From the NCBI RefSeq assembly GCF_000242435.1, contig NZ_JH591188.1, positions 64,845-112,706 on the forward strand: DNA of 47,862 nt, read 5' to 3'. The stretch comes from Dialister succinatiphilus YIT 11850. Lineage in GTDB: Bacteria; Bacillota; Negativicutes; Veillonellales; Dialisteraceae. Below, one piece after another: positions 32,198 through 40,342 of this stretch. How positions within the stretch are numbered: the stretch's first letter is position 1; every line of letters begins with the position of its first letter. Position numbers and translations under genes: made by a program. The notes below the pieces were generated by a model that was not told the origin of the DNA, ran no database searches, and saw only the letters and a program-made list of their open reading frames with translations.

Positions 32198-32995
32198 ATG
32201 GCTTACGAAAGAATTCATACATCCCTTTCAAAAGGCATCGAAACTATTACATTGGATTACGGGCCTACTCTGAATGCGCTGGACATGGTGATGGCAGGAG
32301 AGCTGGCAGAGGCTCTGGAGGAAGCGGAAGGAAATCCGGAGGTGAAGGTACTGGTGCTTGCCGGTGCCGGCCGGGCCTTTTCCGCCGGCGGCGATATCCG
32401 GTATATGAAGGCCCACTGCGATGAACCGGATTTTTCGAAGAAGTCCATGGCGCCTCTGGCAGGGAAGCTGTCGGAAATCGTGCTGTACATGAAGAAAATG
32501 AGGAAAATCATTATCTGCGCTGTGGCAGGTGCCGCAGCCGGCGGGGCTGCCAACCTGGCCTTTGCCTGTGATTTCATTTTCGCTGCCGACGATGCGAAAT
32601 TTCTGCAGGCCTTCGTAGGCATCGGCCTCTGTCCCGATACCGGCGGCGTCTATTTCCTGCCCCGCATGGTGGGAAGCCACCGGGCCTTCGACATGTTCGT
32701 CACCGGCCGCCCGGTCTCCGCCAAGGAAGCCCTCGAAATCGGCCTGGTGAAAGAAGTGACCACGAAGGAAGACCTCATGCCCACTGTCATGGCCTTTGCG
32801 GAAAAACTGACGGAAGGGCCTCTCCTGGCCTATGGAAATATGAAAAAGCTCATGTTCGCCAGCCTGTACAAGGGATTTGAGGACTATATGAAGGACGAAG
32901 CAGTGTACCTCGCCCAGTGCTCCGGCAGCGAAGACTTCAAAGAAGGCATCACGGCATTCCTGGAAAAGAGGAAGGCTGAGTTTAAGGGAAAGTAA
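32198..32995 (+). CDS. Enoyl-CoA hydratase/isomerase family protein
   Basis: This 265-residue crotonase-fold protein acts on CoA thioesters. The oxyanion-hole segments are GAGRAFSAGGDIRYM (about 56-70) and AGAAAGGAANLAFACDFIFA (about 110-129). Where true hydratases have Glu in the GGGCELA motif this protein has Asn (AANLA), and the second Glu of the hydratases is replaced by Ala (FLQAFVGIGL). An aspartate appears in CPDTGGVYFLP, as in PaaG-type isomerases. An isomerase or another crotonase activity is therefore more likely than hydration. The start follows AAGGAGG. No other beta-oxidation gene is adjacent. Confidence 0.9.
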   Translation: MAYERIHTSLSKGIETITLDYGPTLNALDMVMAGELAEALEEAEGNPEVKVLVLAGAGRAFSAGGDIRYMKAHCDEPDFSKKSMAPLAGKLSEIVLYMKKMRKIIICAVAGAAAGGAANLAFACDFIFAADDAKFLQAFVGIGLCPDTGGVYFLPRMVGSHRAFDMFVTGRPVSAKEALEIGLVKEVTTKEDLMPTVMAFAEKLTEGPLLAYGNMKKLMFASLYKGFEDYMKDEAVYLAQCSGSEDFKEGITAFLEKRKAEFKGK

Positions 32996-33033
32996 TGGGG
33001 AGCATGCTGATGGGCAGAGTCATCAGCACGGGG

Positions 33034-33170
33034 CAGCTAGCTGCTAGCTTCTAGCTGTTAGGAAAAACTGGACAGCCTATGGCATGAGAAGCCATCGAAC
33101 CAGCAGGCCTGGCGCCATAGGCGAATCAGCTTTCCTAGCTGCTAGACGCTAGAAGCTAGAAGCCCCCGCA
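33034..33170. repeat. GCTAG-rich inverted-repeat element
   Basis: The two ends carry clustered GCTAG/CTAGC words in inverted orientation (about 33038-33060 and 33136-33163). Between them CCTATGG and CCATAGG form another inverted pair. A related half copy lies at about 37119-37142. The gap 32996-33247 holds no gene. Confidence 0.7.
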
Positions 33171-33247
33171 CAATTGACTCTGTCCATCTGCATGACAAAC
33201 CGCGGCGAAGCCGCTGGACCTCAAATCTCAATTTTCAGGAGCCCACC

Positions 33248-33943
33248 ATGAACCATCTCACATCCTTTACCGCCGGTCCCCTTTCCATCAGGGTGTACGG
33301 AAAAGCGGAGGCAGAATCCATTATTTATATTCCCCAGCCGGAACCGGTGACGGAGGAGGTATACTTCCTCACCGATGAATTCCCGGTGCTCCTTGCCTCT
33401 ATCGATGGCATGGACTGGAACGGGGACCTTTCTCCCTGGCCGGCGCCGAAGGTATTCAGGGGGGAAGAAGACTTCTCCGGCGGCGCAGACCGGTTTGCCG
33501 ATTTCCTGGAGCAGGAAGTATTTCTGAAGGAGAGCACCTTTTCCGGCAGGCCCCTCCATCGCATGATGGCAGGCATTTCCATGTCCGGCCTCTTTGCCCT
33601 CTACATGGGTACGAAAAAGGACAGCCTTGAGGCCATCGCCTCCATTTCCGGCTCCCTCTGGTTCGATGGGTTTGTGGATTACCTGAAAGCCCATCCCCTT
33701 TCTTCCGGCATAAAGAAAATCTACCTGTCCTTGGGGGATAAAGAAAAAAGAGTCCGCAACCCCCGAATGGCGAAGGTAGAAGAAGATACCCTGGCGGTGC
33801 GGGATATCATCGCAAAAGAAGGTAAGGAAGTCCTCTACCAGGCCAACCGGGGCAACCACTTCGTCCACGGCGCCGAACGGCTGGAAGAAGCGGTACGGTA
33901 TCTCATGACCGGGAAAGTATGGAAGGGTCCGCATAGTGTATAG
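33248..33943 (+). CDS. Alpha/beta-hydrolase, putative esterase
   Basis: This 231-residue cytosolic hydrolase resembles the IroE/BesA and esterase D side of the alpha/beta fold. The nucleophile elbow is GISMSG with S111, the likely acid is the Asp in YLSLGDKE (about 166) and the likely histidine is in NRGNHFVHGAE (about 203). The N-terminal half is mostly beta, with no signal peptide, so it is probably not secreted. Substrate unknown. The start follows CAGGAG. A terminator with a T run follows 43 bases after the stop. Confidence 0.8.
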   Translation: MNHLTSFTAGPLSIRVYGKAEAESIIYIPQPEPVTEEVYFLTDEFPVLLASIDGMDWNGDLSPWPAPKVFRGEEDFSGGADRFADFLEQEVFLKESTFSGRPLHRMMAGISMSGLFALYMGTKKDSLEAIASISGSLWFDGFVDYLKAHPLSSGIKKIYLSLGDKEKRVRNPRMAKVEEDTLAVRDIIAKEGKEVLYQANRGNHFVHGAERLEEAVRYLMTGKVWKGPHSV

Positions 33944-33985
33944 GGTCTAGGTCTAGGTCTAGATCTACAGCGGCTTCGCCGCGTA

Positions 33986-34024
33986 TAAGAGTGCTGCATC
34001 CAATGGGTGGCACTCTTATTTTTT
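33986..34024 (+). terminator. Intrinsic terminator after the esterase gene
   Basis: TAAGAGTGC (33986-33994) pairs with GCACTCTTA (34010-34018), followed by TTTTTT. Just before it, GTCTAG is repeated three times in tandem (about 33947-33962). Confidence 0.85.
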
Positions 34025-34069
34025 ATGCATATGACGAAACCGACGGCTCCATAGGACGTAGAAGAGTAA

Positions 34070-34380
34070 CATTGAGATTTGAGAGTTGAGGCCCCGCAGC
34101 TTCGCCGCAAAAATTAACCCTCCCTTGCTTGCAAGGGAGGGGGGACCGCGTCAGCGGTGCGCAGCGAACTGCGCAGCGGCTAAAGTTTGACTCTATTCTT
34201 TTAAGTCAAACGGCGGCGGCCAAAGGCCGGGGGATGGATCCGCCTCGCAGAGGTGGGACCTGCGAAGCAGGGGATTCGTACAAATCCCATCAATCCATCC
34301 TGCACCTTTGGTGCGCCCCTTCTCTAAGGGGCTGCATGATTGGGAAAGAATTGAGAATTGAGTGAAACATTGAGACCCGG
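34070..34380. repeat. Second-type repeat cluster
   Basis: The gap 33944-34560 holds no gene. It carries a TTGAGAT/TTGAGAG heptamer stretch (34072-34090), GGCTTCGCCGC, a CCTCCCTTGC/GCAAGGGAGG hairpin near 34120-34140 and GCGGTGCGCAGCGAACTGCGC. These are followed by an element bounded by GGATGGATCC (about 34231) and ATCCATCC (about 34293) with CCTGCgaaGCAGG inside. The tail GCACCTTTGGTGCGC and CCTTCTCTAAGG recurs several times up to 47.4 kb. The last 120 bases before the Dcu gene are AT-rich and probably hold its promoter. Confidence 0.8.
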
Positions 34381-34560
34381 CGTCCCTGCCAGACCATTCT
34401 CTTCCCTCTTGCTCCTCTGTTCTTCTTTTTCCATGCATGATTATATAGCATACGATAATAGGTTTGCTATGCGTAATAGATATTAGATAAAATTCCATAA
34501 TATAGTATACTTAATCTCATCTGATGGGGATAAAAGTATATTATTTATGGAGGGATTCGA

Positions 34561-35901
34561 ATGGAATTGATTCTGGGGTTTATTGTGCTGCTTGCCTGCC
34601 TGTTTATGGGCATCAAGCACGGAGGCATCGGGCTGGCTGTGATTTCCGGCATCGGCCTCATGGTGTACACTTTTATTTTTCACTTCAAGCCCGGTTCTCC
34701 GCCTATCGGTGTCATGCTGACCATTCTCGCCGTGGTGACCTGTGCCGGCTTCCTGCAGACCTCCGGTGGTCTCACGGTGATGCTGAAGGCGGCGGAACGG
34801 TTCCTGCGGAACAATCCGAAGCATATTACCATACTGGCACCGGTGACTACCTGGTTCCTGACGGTGCTCTGCGGTACGGGTCACGTGGTATACACCATGT
34901 TCCCCATTATTTATGATATTTCCATCAAAGAAAATATTCGTCCCGAACGGCCCATGGCGGTTTCTTCCATCGCTTCCCAGATGGGCATTTCCGCTTCTCC
35001 CGTATCGGTGGCTGTAGTGTCCATCGTAGGCTTCATGGCGGCAGCGGGATACCAGTATTCCCTGCTCCAGATCCTGGCGGTTTCCGTGCCGGCTACCCTC
35101 ATCGGCGTCCTCTGCGCGGCCCTCATCAGCTACCACCGGGGCAAGGACCTGGCGGATGATGAAAATTTCCAGAAAATGATCCAGGACCCGGAACAGCGGG
35201 ACTACGTATACGGGGAACAGGAATCCCTGCAGGGGAAAAAGCTGCCCGCCTCCTATTACCGGGCCACCATCATTTTCCTCCTGGGTATCGTATGCATTGC
35301 CATCCTCGGCAACTTCCCGGATCTCCTGCCTCACTTTGCCGACGCCAAGGGTAAGATGAAGGCCATTTCCATGACCACCGTCATCCAGATGGTGATGCTC
35401 TTCGTTTCTTCCATCATCCTCTTCGCCTGCCACACGAAGGCGAAGGAAGTGGGAAACAGCCAGGTCTTCCGTGCCGGCATCGTGGCTCTGGTCTCCGTAT
35501 ACGGCGTAGCCTGGATGGCGGATACCTACTTCGCCAGCCAGATGGGGGTGCTGAAGGGCTTCCTGGGCACCGTGGTGACCAACTACCCCTGGGCCTACGC
35601 ACTGGTCCTCTTCTTTACGTCGAAACTGGTCAATTCCCAGGGTGCCGCCGTGGCTATCGTCATGCCGATGGCGCTGAAACTGGGCATGGACCCGGTGATG
35701 GTCCTGTCCTTCATTCCCGCCTGCTACGGCTACTTCTTCCTGCCCACCTATCCGTCGGACCTGGCGTGCATCGGATTTGACCGGAGCGGTACCACGAGAA
35801 TCGGGAAATTCGTACTGAACCACTCCTTCATGCTCCCCGGTCTTACCGGCGTCTTCACCGCCTGCGTGGCAGGATTCGTCATCGCCCATATCCTGTACTG
35901 A
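34561..35901 (+). CDS. Anaerobic C4-dicarboxylate transporter (DcuA/DcuB family)
   Basis: This 446-residue inner-membrane carrier exchanges fumarate, malate, aspartate and succinate under anaerobic conditions. It follows the Dcu pattern from end to end: GGIGLAVISGIGLMVYTFIFHFKPGSPP, LQTSGGLTVMLKAAERFLR, LCGTGHVVYT, ISIKENIRPERPMAVSSIASQMG, SPVSVAVVS and PACYGYFFLPTYPSDLA near the C-terminus. DcuB-like sequence is somewhat closer in my reading, but A and B cannot be separated safely. The start follows GGAGGG. It is monocistronic with a strong terminator. It fits an anaerobe that moves succinate or fumarate, though no fumarate reductase gene is nearby. Confidence 0.94.
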   Translation: MELILGFIVLLACLFMGIKHGGIGLAVISGIGLMVYTFIFHFKPGSPPIGVMLTILAVVTCAGFLQTSGGLTVMLKAAERFLRNNPKHITILAPVTTWFLTVLCGTGHVVYTMFPIIYDISIKENIRPERPMAVSSIASQMGISASPVSVAVVSIVGFMAAAGYQYSLLQILAVSVPATLIGVLCAALISYHRGKDLADDENFQKMIQDPEQRDYVYGEQESLQGKKLPASYYRATIIFLLGIVCIAILGNFPDLLPHFADAKGKMKAISMTTVIQMVMLFVSSIILFACHTKAKEVGNSQVFRAGIVALVSVYGVAWMADTYFASQMGVLKGFLGTVVTNYPWAYALVLFFTSKLVNSQGAAVAIVMPMALKLGMDPVMVLSFIPACYGYFFLPTYPSDLACIGFDRSGTTRIGKFVLNHSFMLPGLTGVFTACVAGFVIAHILY

Positions 35902-35910
35902 GCATATAGG

Positions 35911-35952
35911 AAAAGCCGTGAAAAAGTAAGAAAACTTTTTCACGGCTTTTTT
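35911..35952 (+). terminator. Intrinsic terminator after the Dcu gene
   Basis: A 16-bp perfect stem (35911-35926 with 35935-35950), an 8-base loop and a T run. Confidence 0.95.
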
Positions 35953-35956
35953 GAAT

Positions 35957-36370
35957 TGAAAAAGAAAGAGTTGAGAGTTGAGAGTTGAGGTCCGGCGGCT
36001 TCGCCGCAGAAGTTAACCCTCCCTTGCTCGCAAGGGAGGGGGGACCGCGTCAGCGGTGCGCAGCGAACTGCATTCGTAAGGAGCCGCAGGCGACTGAGAA
36101 TGCAGTGAGTCGCTTTCCCTTCGGGTGGGTGGGTTGCCGCGCAGAGGCAGGATCTGCGAAGCAGGGGATTCGTACAAATCCCATCAATCCATCCTGCGGC
36201 TTTGCCGCGGCCCCTCTCCAAGGGCCTGCATGGGTACGGATTGTCTCACATGGAACGTTAGCCCTTCTATCGAGGCAACCGTTAAAAGCGCGCCCCCTTA
36301 GAGAAGGGGGCAGCCCAAAGGGCGGGGGATGGATCCGCCTCGAAGAGGCGGTACCTGCGAAGCAGGGGAA
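35957..36370. repeat. Second-type repeat cluster with covarying palindrome
   Basis: No gene. TTGAGAG heptamers (35970-35990) and the CCTCCCTTGC hairpin open the cluster. The covarying palindrome follows with arms ACTGCATTC (36067-36075) and GAATGCAGT (36098-36106). Then come ATCCATCC near 36189, GGCCCCTCTCCAAGGGCCT, and an element beginning CCCCCTTAGAGAAGGGGG (about 36291) with GGATGGATCC and CCTCgaaGAGG hairpins up to the DUF559 gene. Confidence 0.8.
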
Positions 36371-36378
36371 TTTCTTGA

Positions 36379-36762
36379 TTATTCATCCGATTCATCATCC
36401 AGACGCTCCATGCGTTCCCGAATGATATTATCGATATACTGCCCCACATTCTTCAGGTTATGGTCGATATCCAGGTTTGAAAAACGAAGGACAAGGATGC
36501 CATATTTCTCTATCCGGCTGCTGCGACGTTCATCATACTTCATGCCTTCCATAGAGTAGTGCTGCAGTCCGTCGACTTCGATGACGAGTTTCGCCTTTCG
36601 GCAGAAGAAATCGACGATGTAGTTCTCTATGATGTATTGTCTGTAAATCTGTACGGGAAGCCGTTTGAGGCAGGCATTCCACAGGAGCGTTTCCTGGGGC
36701 GTCATATGGTTACGCAATTCCCTGGCCCGCTTTTTTAAATCGGTGTTCTTACAGATACGCAT
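36379..36762 (-). CDS. DUF559 (Vsr-like) endonuclease-domain protein
   Basis: This 127-residue protein matches DUF559, a PD-(D/E)XK/Vsr-like nuclease fold. It contains NTDLKKRARELRNHMTPQETLLWNACL at the N-terminus, the core QIYRQYIIENYIVDFFCRKAKLVIEVDGLQHY (about 53-84) carrying the Asp and Glu expected in the active site, and RIEKYGILVLRFSN. DUF559 proteins are small, common and functionally uncharacterised. The start at 36762 follows GAGGGAGGG. Both flanks are palindromic repeats, so it is the only nuclease-like gene embedded in the repeats; a role in repeat movement is speculation. Confidence 0.85.
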   Translation of the reverse strand: MRICKNTDLKKRARELRNHMTPQETLLWNACLKRLPVQIYRQYIIENYIVDFFCRKAKLVIEVDGLQHYSMEGMKYDERRSSRIEKYGILVLRFSNLDIDHNLKNVGQYIDNIIRERMERLDDESDE

Positions 36763-36819
36763 GATTTACCCTCCCTCTATAGTTGTAATAAAAGCTATTG
36801 GGAAAATTGAGAGTCAAGA

Positions 36820-37145
36820 TTCCGCGGCTGCGCCGCATCCATCCTGCGCCTTTGGCGCGCCCCTTCTCTAAGGGGCTGCATGCTGGGGACTGTCTAACAT
36901 GGAGACTCTTACTTTTGTGAAAGAAACCGTCTACCCGTGCCCCCTTAGAGATGGAGGTCCTGCATAGGACCTCCAAGTTTGGCCTGAAATACAAAAGGCG
37001 CTTAGCCTGCCCATCAAAGCGCCTTCCTTTTAGGCCAAACGGCGGCAGCCCGAAGGGCAGGGGATGGATCCGCCTCGAAGAGGCGGGATCTGCGCCGCAG
37101 GCGGACCATCTTTCCTGAAAGCTAGTTGCTAGCAGCTAGGAGCCC
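36820..37145. repeat. Second-type repeat cluster
   Basis: No gene is credible between the DUF559 and MFS genes. The order is ATCCATCC with GCGCCTTTGGCGCGC (about 36835-36862), CCTTCTCTAAGG, the GGAGGTCCT/AGGACCTCC hairpin (36953-36974), AAGGCGCTT...AAGCGCCTT, GGATGGATCC and CCTCgaaGAGG (about 37064-37085), and a GCTAG-rich end (37119-37142) related to the element at 33.0-33.2 kb. Confidence 0.78.
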
Positions 37146-37182
37146 TCGCCTGTTTACACGCTGCCTGGCCACAGGGCCTCGA

Positions 37183-38367
37183 TCATTCCTTCCTGAAATT
37201 CCACAGAATCACGAAGGCGGCGAGCCAGAAGGCTATGGCCGTGGACCAGAAAACCGAGGGGTAGCCCAGCCACCGGGCCAGGGCACCGGAGCACACCGGA
37301 CCCGCCACGTTGCCCATGAGGAATATGCTGGACACCACGCCGAAGACGATGGACCTTGTTTCCGGCGGTACGGACTTGGCGATGATGGTATTCGTGCAGG
37401 GGGCAATGAGTCCCATGCCCATGCCGGTAATGGCCCGCCAGAAGCCGAGGCTTTCTACGGTATGCATATGGTACTGCATGAAGAAAGTAAATCCCACAAA
37501 AATCGTGGCGCCGATGAGGAGGCGGTGGGGACGGATCCGTTCTGTGAGGCGGCCCACGTTCAGGGACATGAAGGCGCTGCAGCCTCCGGAAATAAAGATG
37601 ATGAATCCCACGATAGTGGCTACTAGGTCCGAGCTGGTGCCGATCATCTGCTTCAGGTACAGGGGAAGGATAGGTCCGATGCCGGTGATGCCGAAGTTAC
37701 AGAGGAACTGCATGAATGTCATGATCCGGACCCGGGGGATCTTCATGAAGTACAGGATCTGGCTGAAGGTGGAAGACCGGTCTTTACTGGCCCCTTTCCG
37801 ATGGATGGGAGGCAGGAAGAACTGCACCGAAAGGAGACAGAGGAAAGCGAGAAAGGCAAAGAAGAAGAAAGGCGTCCGATAGTCGAAGGTATCGGCAATG
37901 GACCCACCCAGGAGAGGGCCAAACATGATGCCCATCACCATGGCGGCCTGGAAATAGCCCATGGCCCAGGAGGTTTTATGCTCCGGTGTCACCGTGGCTA
38001 CGATAGAAAGGCCGATGGGGACAAAGCCTCCCACCAGGCCCTGGAGGGTGCGGAAAATGAGAATCTGCCAGGGGGCGGTGGAAAAGCCGGAGGCCAGGGA
38101 GGACAGCGTCACCGCAGAGAGGACGATAGTCATCACCACTTTTGGCCCCCGCCGGTCCGCCTGGATGGACCAGAAAGGAGCGGACAGGGCAATCATGAAG
38201 GGAGTCACCCCGGTAATGAGGCCCGCCCAGAATGCCGCTTCCCCGGGGTCCGTCAGTCCCAGCTCCGACAGGAAAAGGGGGAGGAATGACATGACTCCCA
38301 CCATGGATATGCCGGCGCCCACCTGGATGGCGCAGACCAGGTACACGATGGACTTCCAATTTTTCAT
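37183..38367 (-). CDS. MFS efflux transporter (MdtG/drug resistance type)
   Basis: This 394-residue inner-membrane protein has about 12 hydrophobic segments and no signal peptide. The loop between helices 2 and 3 reads WSIQADRRGPKVVMTIVLSA, a good match to the MFS motif GxLaDrxGrkxxl. LIFRTLQGLVGGFVPIGLSIVATVTPEHKTSWAMG is the conserved helix 4-5 part of drug/H+ antiporters. The closest named type is MdtG-like, and the substrate is unknown. The start follows AGGAGGGG. A minus-strand TATAAT (38401-38406) with an adjoining palindrome suggests repressor control. Confidence 0.9.
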   Translation of the reverse strand: MKNWKSIVYLVCAIQVGAGISMVGVMSFLPLFLSELGLTDPGEAAFWAGLITGVTPFMIALSAPFWSIQADRRGPKVVMTIVLSAVTLSSLASGFSTAPWQILIFRTLQGLVGGFVPIGLSIVATVTPEHKTSWAMGYFQAAMVMGIMFGPLLGGSIADTFDYRTPFFFFAFLAFLCLLSVQFFLPPIHRKGASKDRSSTFSQILYFMKIPRVRIMTFMQFLCNFGITGIGPILPLYLKQMIGTSSDLVATIVGFIIFISGGCSAFMSLNVGRLTERIRPHRLLIGATIFVGFTFFMQYHMHTVESLGFWRAITGMGMGLIAPCTNTIIAKSVPPETRSIVFGVVSSIFLMGNVAGPVCSGALARWLGYPSVFWSTAIAFWLAAFVILWNFRKE

Positions 38368-38388
38368 AGTCTCCCCTCCTTTTTGATG

Positions 38389-38406
38389 TAAGGTAACCTT
38401 ATTATA
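38389..38406 (-). promoter_or_regulatory. Promoter -10 and candidate operator of the MFS gene
   Basis: Minus-strand TATAAT occupies 38401-38406. The inverted repeat TAAGGT-A-ACCTTA (38389-38401) directly follows it, at the expected transcription start, where a repressor would block initiation. Confidence 0.55.
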
Positions 38407-38429
38407 CTGCTTTTGGGAAAAAATAGAGT

Positions 38430-38855
38430 TGAGATTTGAGAGTTGGGGAAATAGAGTTGAGAGTTGAGGAAAGAGAGTTGAGGTCCAGTGACTTCGTCAC
38501 CTTCCCTGATAACACCGACCAGTCCCCGTCATCTCGAGCGGTGGCAAGGGAACTGGATTCATAAGGAGCCGTCAGGCGACTGAGAATCCAGTGACACGCT
38601 TCCCCTCGGGTGGCTGCAGGCTGAATGATTGCAAAATTAAAAATCGCTACAGCTTCGATGAGTCGAGGGATCTTTCTGGTAGATGACTATGACATTTTCT
38701 CCGAAAGAGTTGAAATCCAGCCACTCCACGGCTGGGACGTCAGACGGCTCCGACAGTCAGATATCAGACAGGAAGCAGCTTTACCGCCAATGCACCCCGA
38801 AAGATAAGACGTCAGCCTGCGGCGCAGCCGCGGGACCTCAATTCTCTTCACTCAA
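38430..38855. repeat. Second-type repeat cluster
   Basis: No gene. TTGAGAT/TTGAGAG words open it (38430-38483). The covarying palindrome follows with arms ACTGGATTC (38552-38560) and GAATCCAGT (38584-38592). Then come a fragment with GATGAGTCGAGGGATCTTTCT (about 38657) resembling the 41.3-kb module in reverse, and GACGGCTCCGACAGTCAGA. The complementary CTCAACTCTCAATTC words run into the end of the MATE gene. Confidence 0.75.
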
Positions 38856-38858
38856 CTC

Positions 38859-40196
38859 TCAATTCTTTCTTTTCTCCTTCACGTAAAGAAAAGCGATCAC
38901 ACAGAGCAGGATCTGTACCGCCGAAGATGCCGGCGTGGCGAGGCCGATGTGGAAGAGCCGGGGCGGTACTTCCAGGCTCATGAGGTAGGACACCGGTACC
39001 CGAACGCCGAAGGCTCCCACGATGCCCTGGACCATGACGAACCTCGTCATGCCGAGGCCATTGAAGAAACCGATGGACGAGAAGAGCACGGAAGTGAGGA
39101 GGCAGTCGATGGCGTAGGCCTTCAGATAATCCGCTGCGCCCAGCACCACCGCCTCGTCGGAGGTGAAGAGGGCGGTGAGGTGGGTGCCGTAGAAGAAGGA
39201 AAGGGTGAACATGCATACCCCCGCGGCCAGGCCCATGGCGATGCCGGAGAACAGGGCTTTCTCCGCCCGGTCGAACCTCTGGGCCCCCACGTTCTGGGCC
39301 ACGAAGGCGCTCATGGACTGCATGAAGGATCCGGGAATGAGCATGATGAAGCCGCAGATTTTCTCCGACACCCCGATGGAGGCAGACGCCGTGAGGCCGA
39401 TGCGGTTCACGATGGACATGATGAGAAGGAACGACAGCCCCACCAGCAGGTCCTGCAGGGCGATGGGGAGACCCAGTTTCACGATTCGGAGGGCCGTGGC
39501 CCCATGGAGGCGGACCATGGACAGGGAGAAGGGGAAAGGAAGTCCCCTCTTTTTTATGATGACATAGGAAATCACCACCGACAGGGTTTGGGCAGCCACG
39601 GTGGCGAGGGCTGCTCCGGCGGCGCCCTGGTGGAAGAAAGCCACCAGCAGGAGATCGCCGAAGGTATTGAAAACCGAAGCGATGGCCACGGTCATGAGAG
39701 GGGTCTTCGAGTCCCCAATGCCCCGGAACAGACTGCCGATGAGGTTGTAGCAGATGATGACCACCATGCCGCCGCCGCAGATGCGGATATAGGACACCGT
39801 CTTTTCAAAAGCCTCGGCAGGCGCATTCATCCATCCCGCAAAGGTGGGGGCGAAGACGGTGAGGCAGAATGTGAAGAACAGGCCCAGCAGCAGGCAGAGG
39901 CAGATGCCGCTTCCCGCAATGGTGCCTCCCTCCTTTCCCCGGCCCGCCCCTATGTACTGGCCCAGGAGGATGGTGATGCCCATGGAGAAGCTGGCGGTGA
40001 GCATGGTAAAGGTCTGGAGAATCTGGGACCCCGTGGACACGGCGGACACATCGGCGGAACTGGCAAAATGGCCCACGATGAAAAGATCCACCGCCCCGTA
40101 GAGGGACTGCAGCAGCAGGGCCCCCATGACGGGCAGGGCAAAGAGGAAAAGGGGCCCCGCAATGGGACCGGACGTAAAGTTATGGGACAGGGCCAT
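38859..40196 (-). CDS. MATE family efflux transporter
   Basis: This 445-residue inner-membrane antiporter (Na+ or H+ driven) has about 12 hydrophobic segments in two pseudo-symmetric halves. Typical text includes LPVMGALLLQSLYGAVDLFIVGHFASSADVSAVSTGSQ at the N-terminus, NLIGSLFRGIGDSKTPL, and AFVAQNVGAQRFDRAEKAL in the second half, as in NorM/DinF-type multidrug exporters. The start at 40196 follows AAAGGAA, with an extended -10 at 40229-40234. The 3' end runs into repeat words. It follows the MFS pump with about 490 bp of repeats between, so they are separate units. Confidence 0.92.
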   Translation of the reverse strand: MALSHNFTSGPIAGPLFLFALPVMGALLLQSLYGAVDLFIVGHFASSADVSAVSTGSQILQTFTMLTASFSMGITILLGQYIGAGRGKEGGTIAGSGICLCLLLGLFFTFCLTVFAPTFAGWMNAPAEAFEKTVSYIRICGGGMVVIICYNLIGSLFRGIGDSKTPLMTVAIASVFNTFGDLLLVAFFHQGAAGAALATVAAQTLSVVISYVIIKKRGLPFPFSLSMVRLHGATALRIVKLGLPIALQDLLVGLSFLLIMSIVNRIGLTASASIGVSEKICGFIMLIPGSFMQSMSAFVAQNVGAQRFDRAEKALFSGIAMGLAAGVCMFTLSFFYGTHLTALFTSDEAVVLGAADYLKAYAIDCLLTSVLFSSIGFFNGLGMTRFVMVQGIVGAFGVRVPVSYLMSLEVPPRLFHIGLATPASSAVQILLCVIAFLYVKEKRKN

Positions 40197-40228
40197 GGAA
40201 GTTCCTTTCTTTCAGTCAATATATTGTC

Positions 40229-40234
40229 ATTATA
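40229..40234 (-). promoter_or_regulatory. Extended -10 of the MATE gene
   Basis: On the minus strand the sequence reads TGCTATAAT 32 bases before the start codon. The -35 region lies in TTGAGAT repeat sequence and shows no consensus. Confidence 0.6.
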
Positions 40235-40342
40235 GCAGAAAGGGATAGAGTTGAGATTTGAGATTTGAGATTTGAGAGTTGAGGTCCAGCGGCTTCGCCG
40301 CAGAAGTTGACCCTCCCTTGCTTGCAAGGGAAAAGTAAGCGA

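Noticed and set aside
40245-40290. CRISPR array
   Set aside because: The TTGAGAT runs are heptamers without spacers, and the hairpin arrays lack equal-length unique spacers. No cas gene is in the window.
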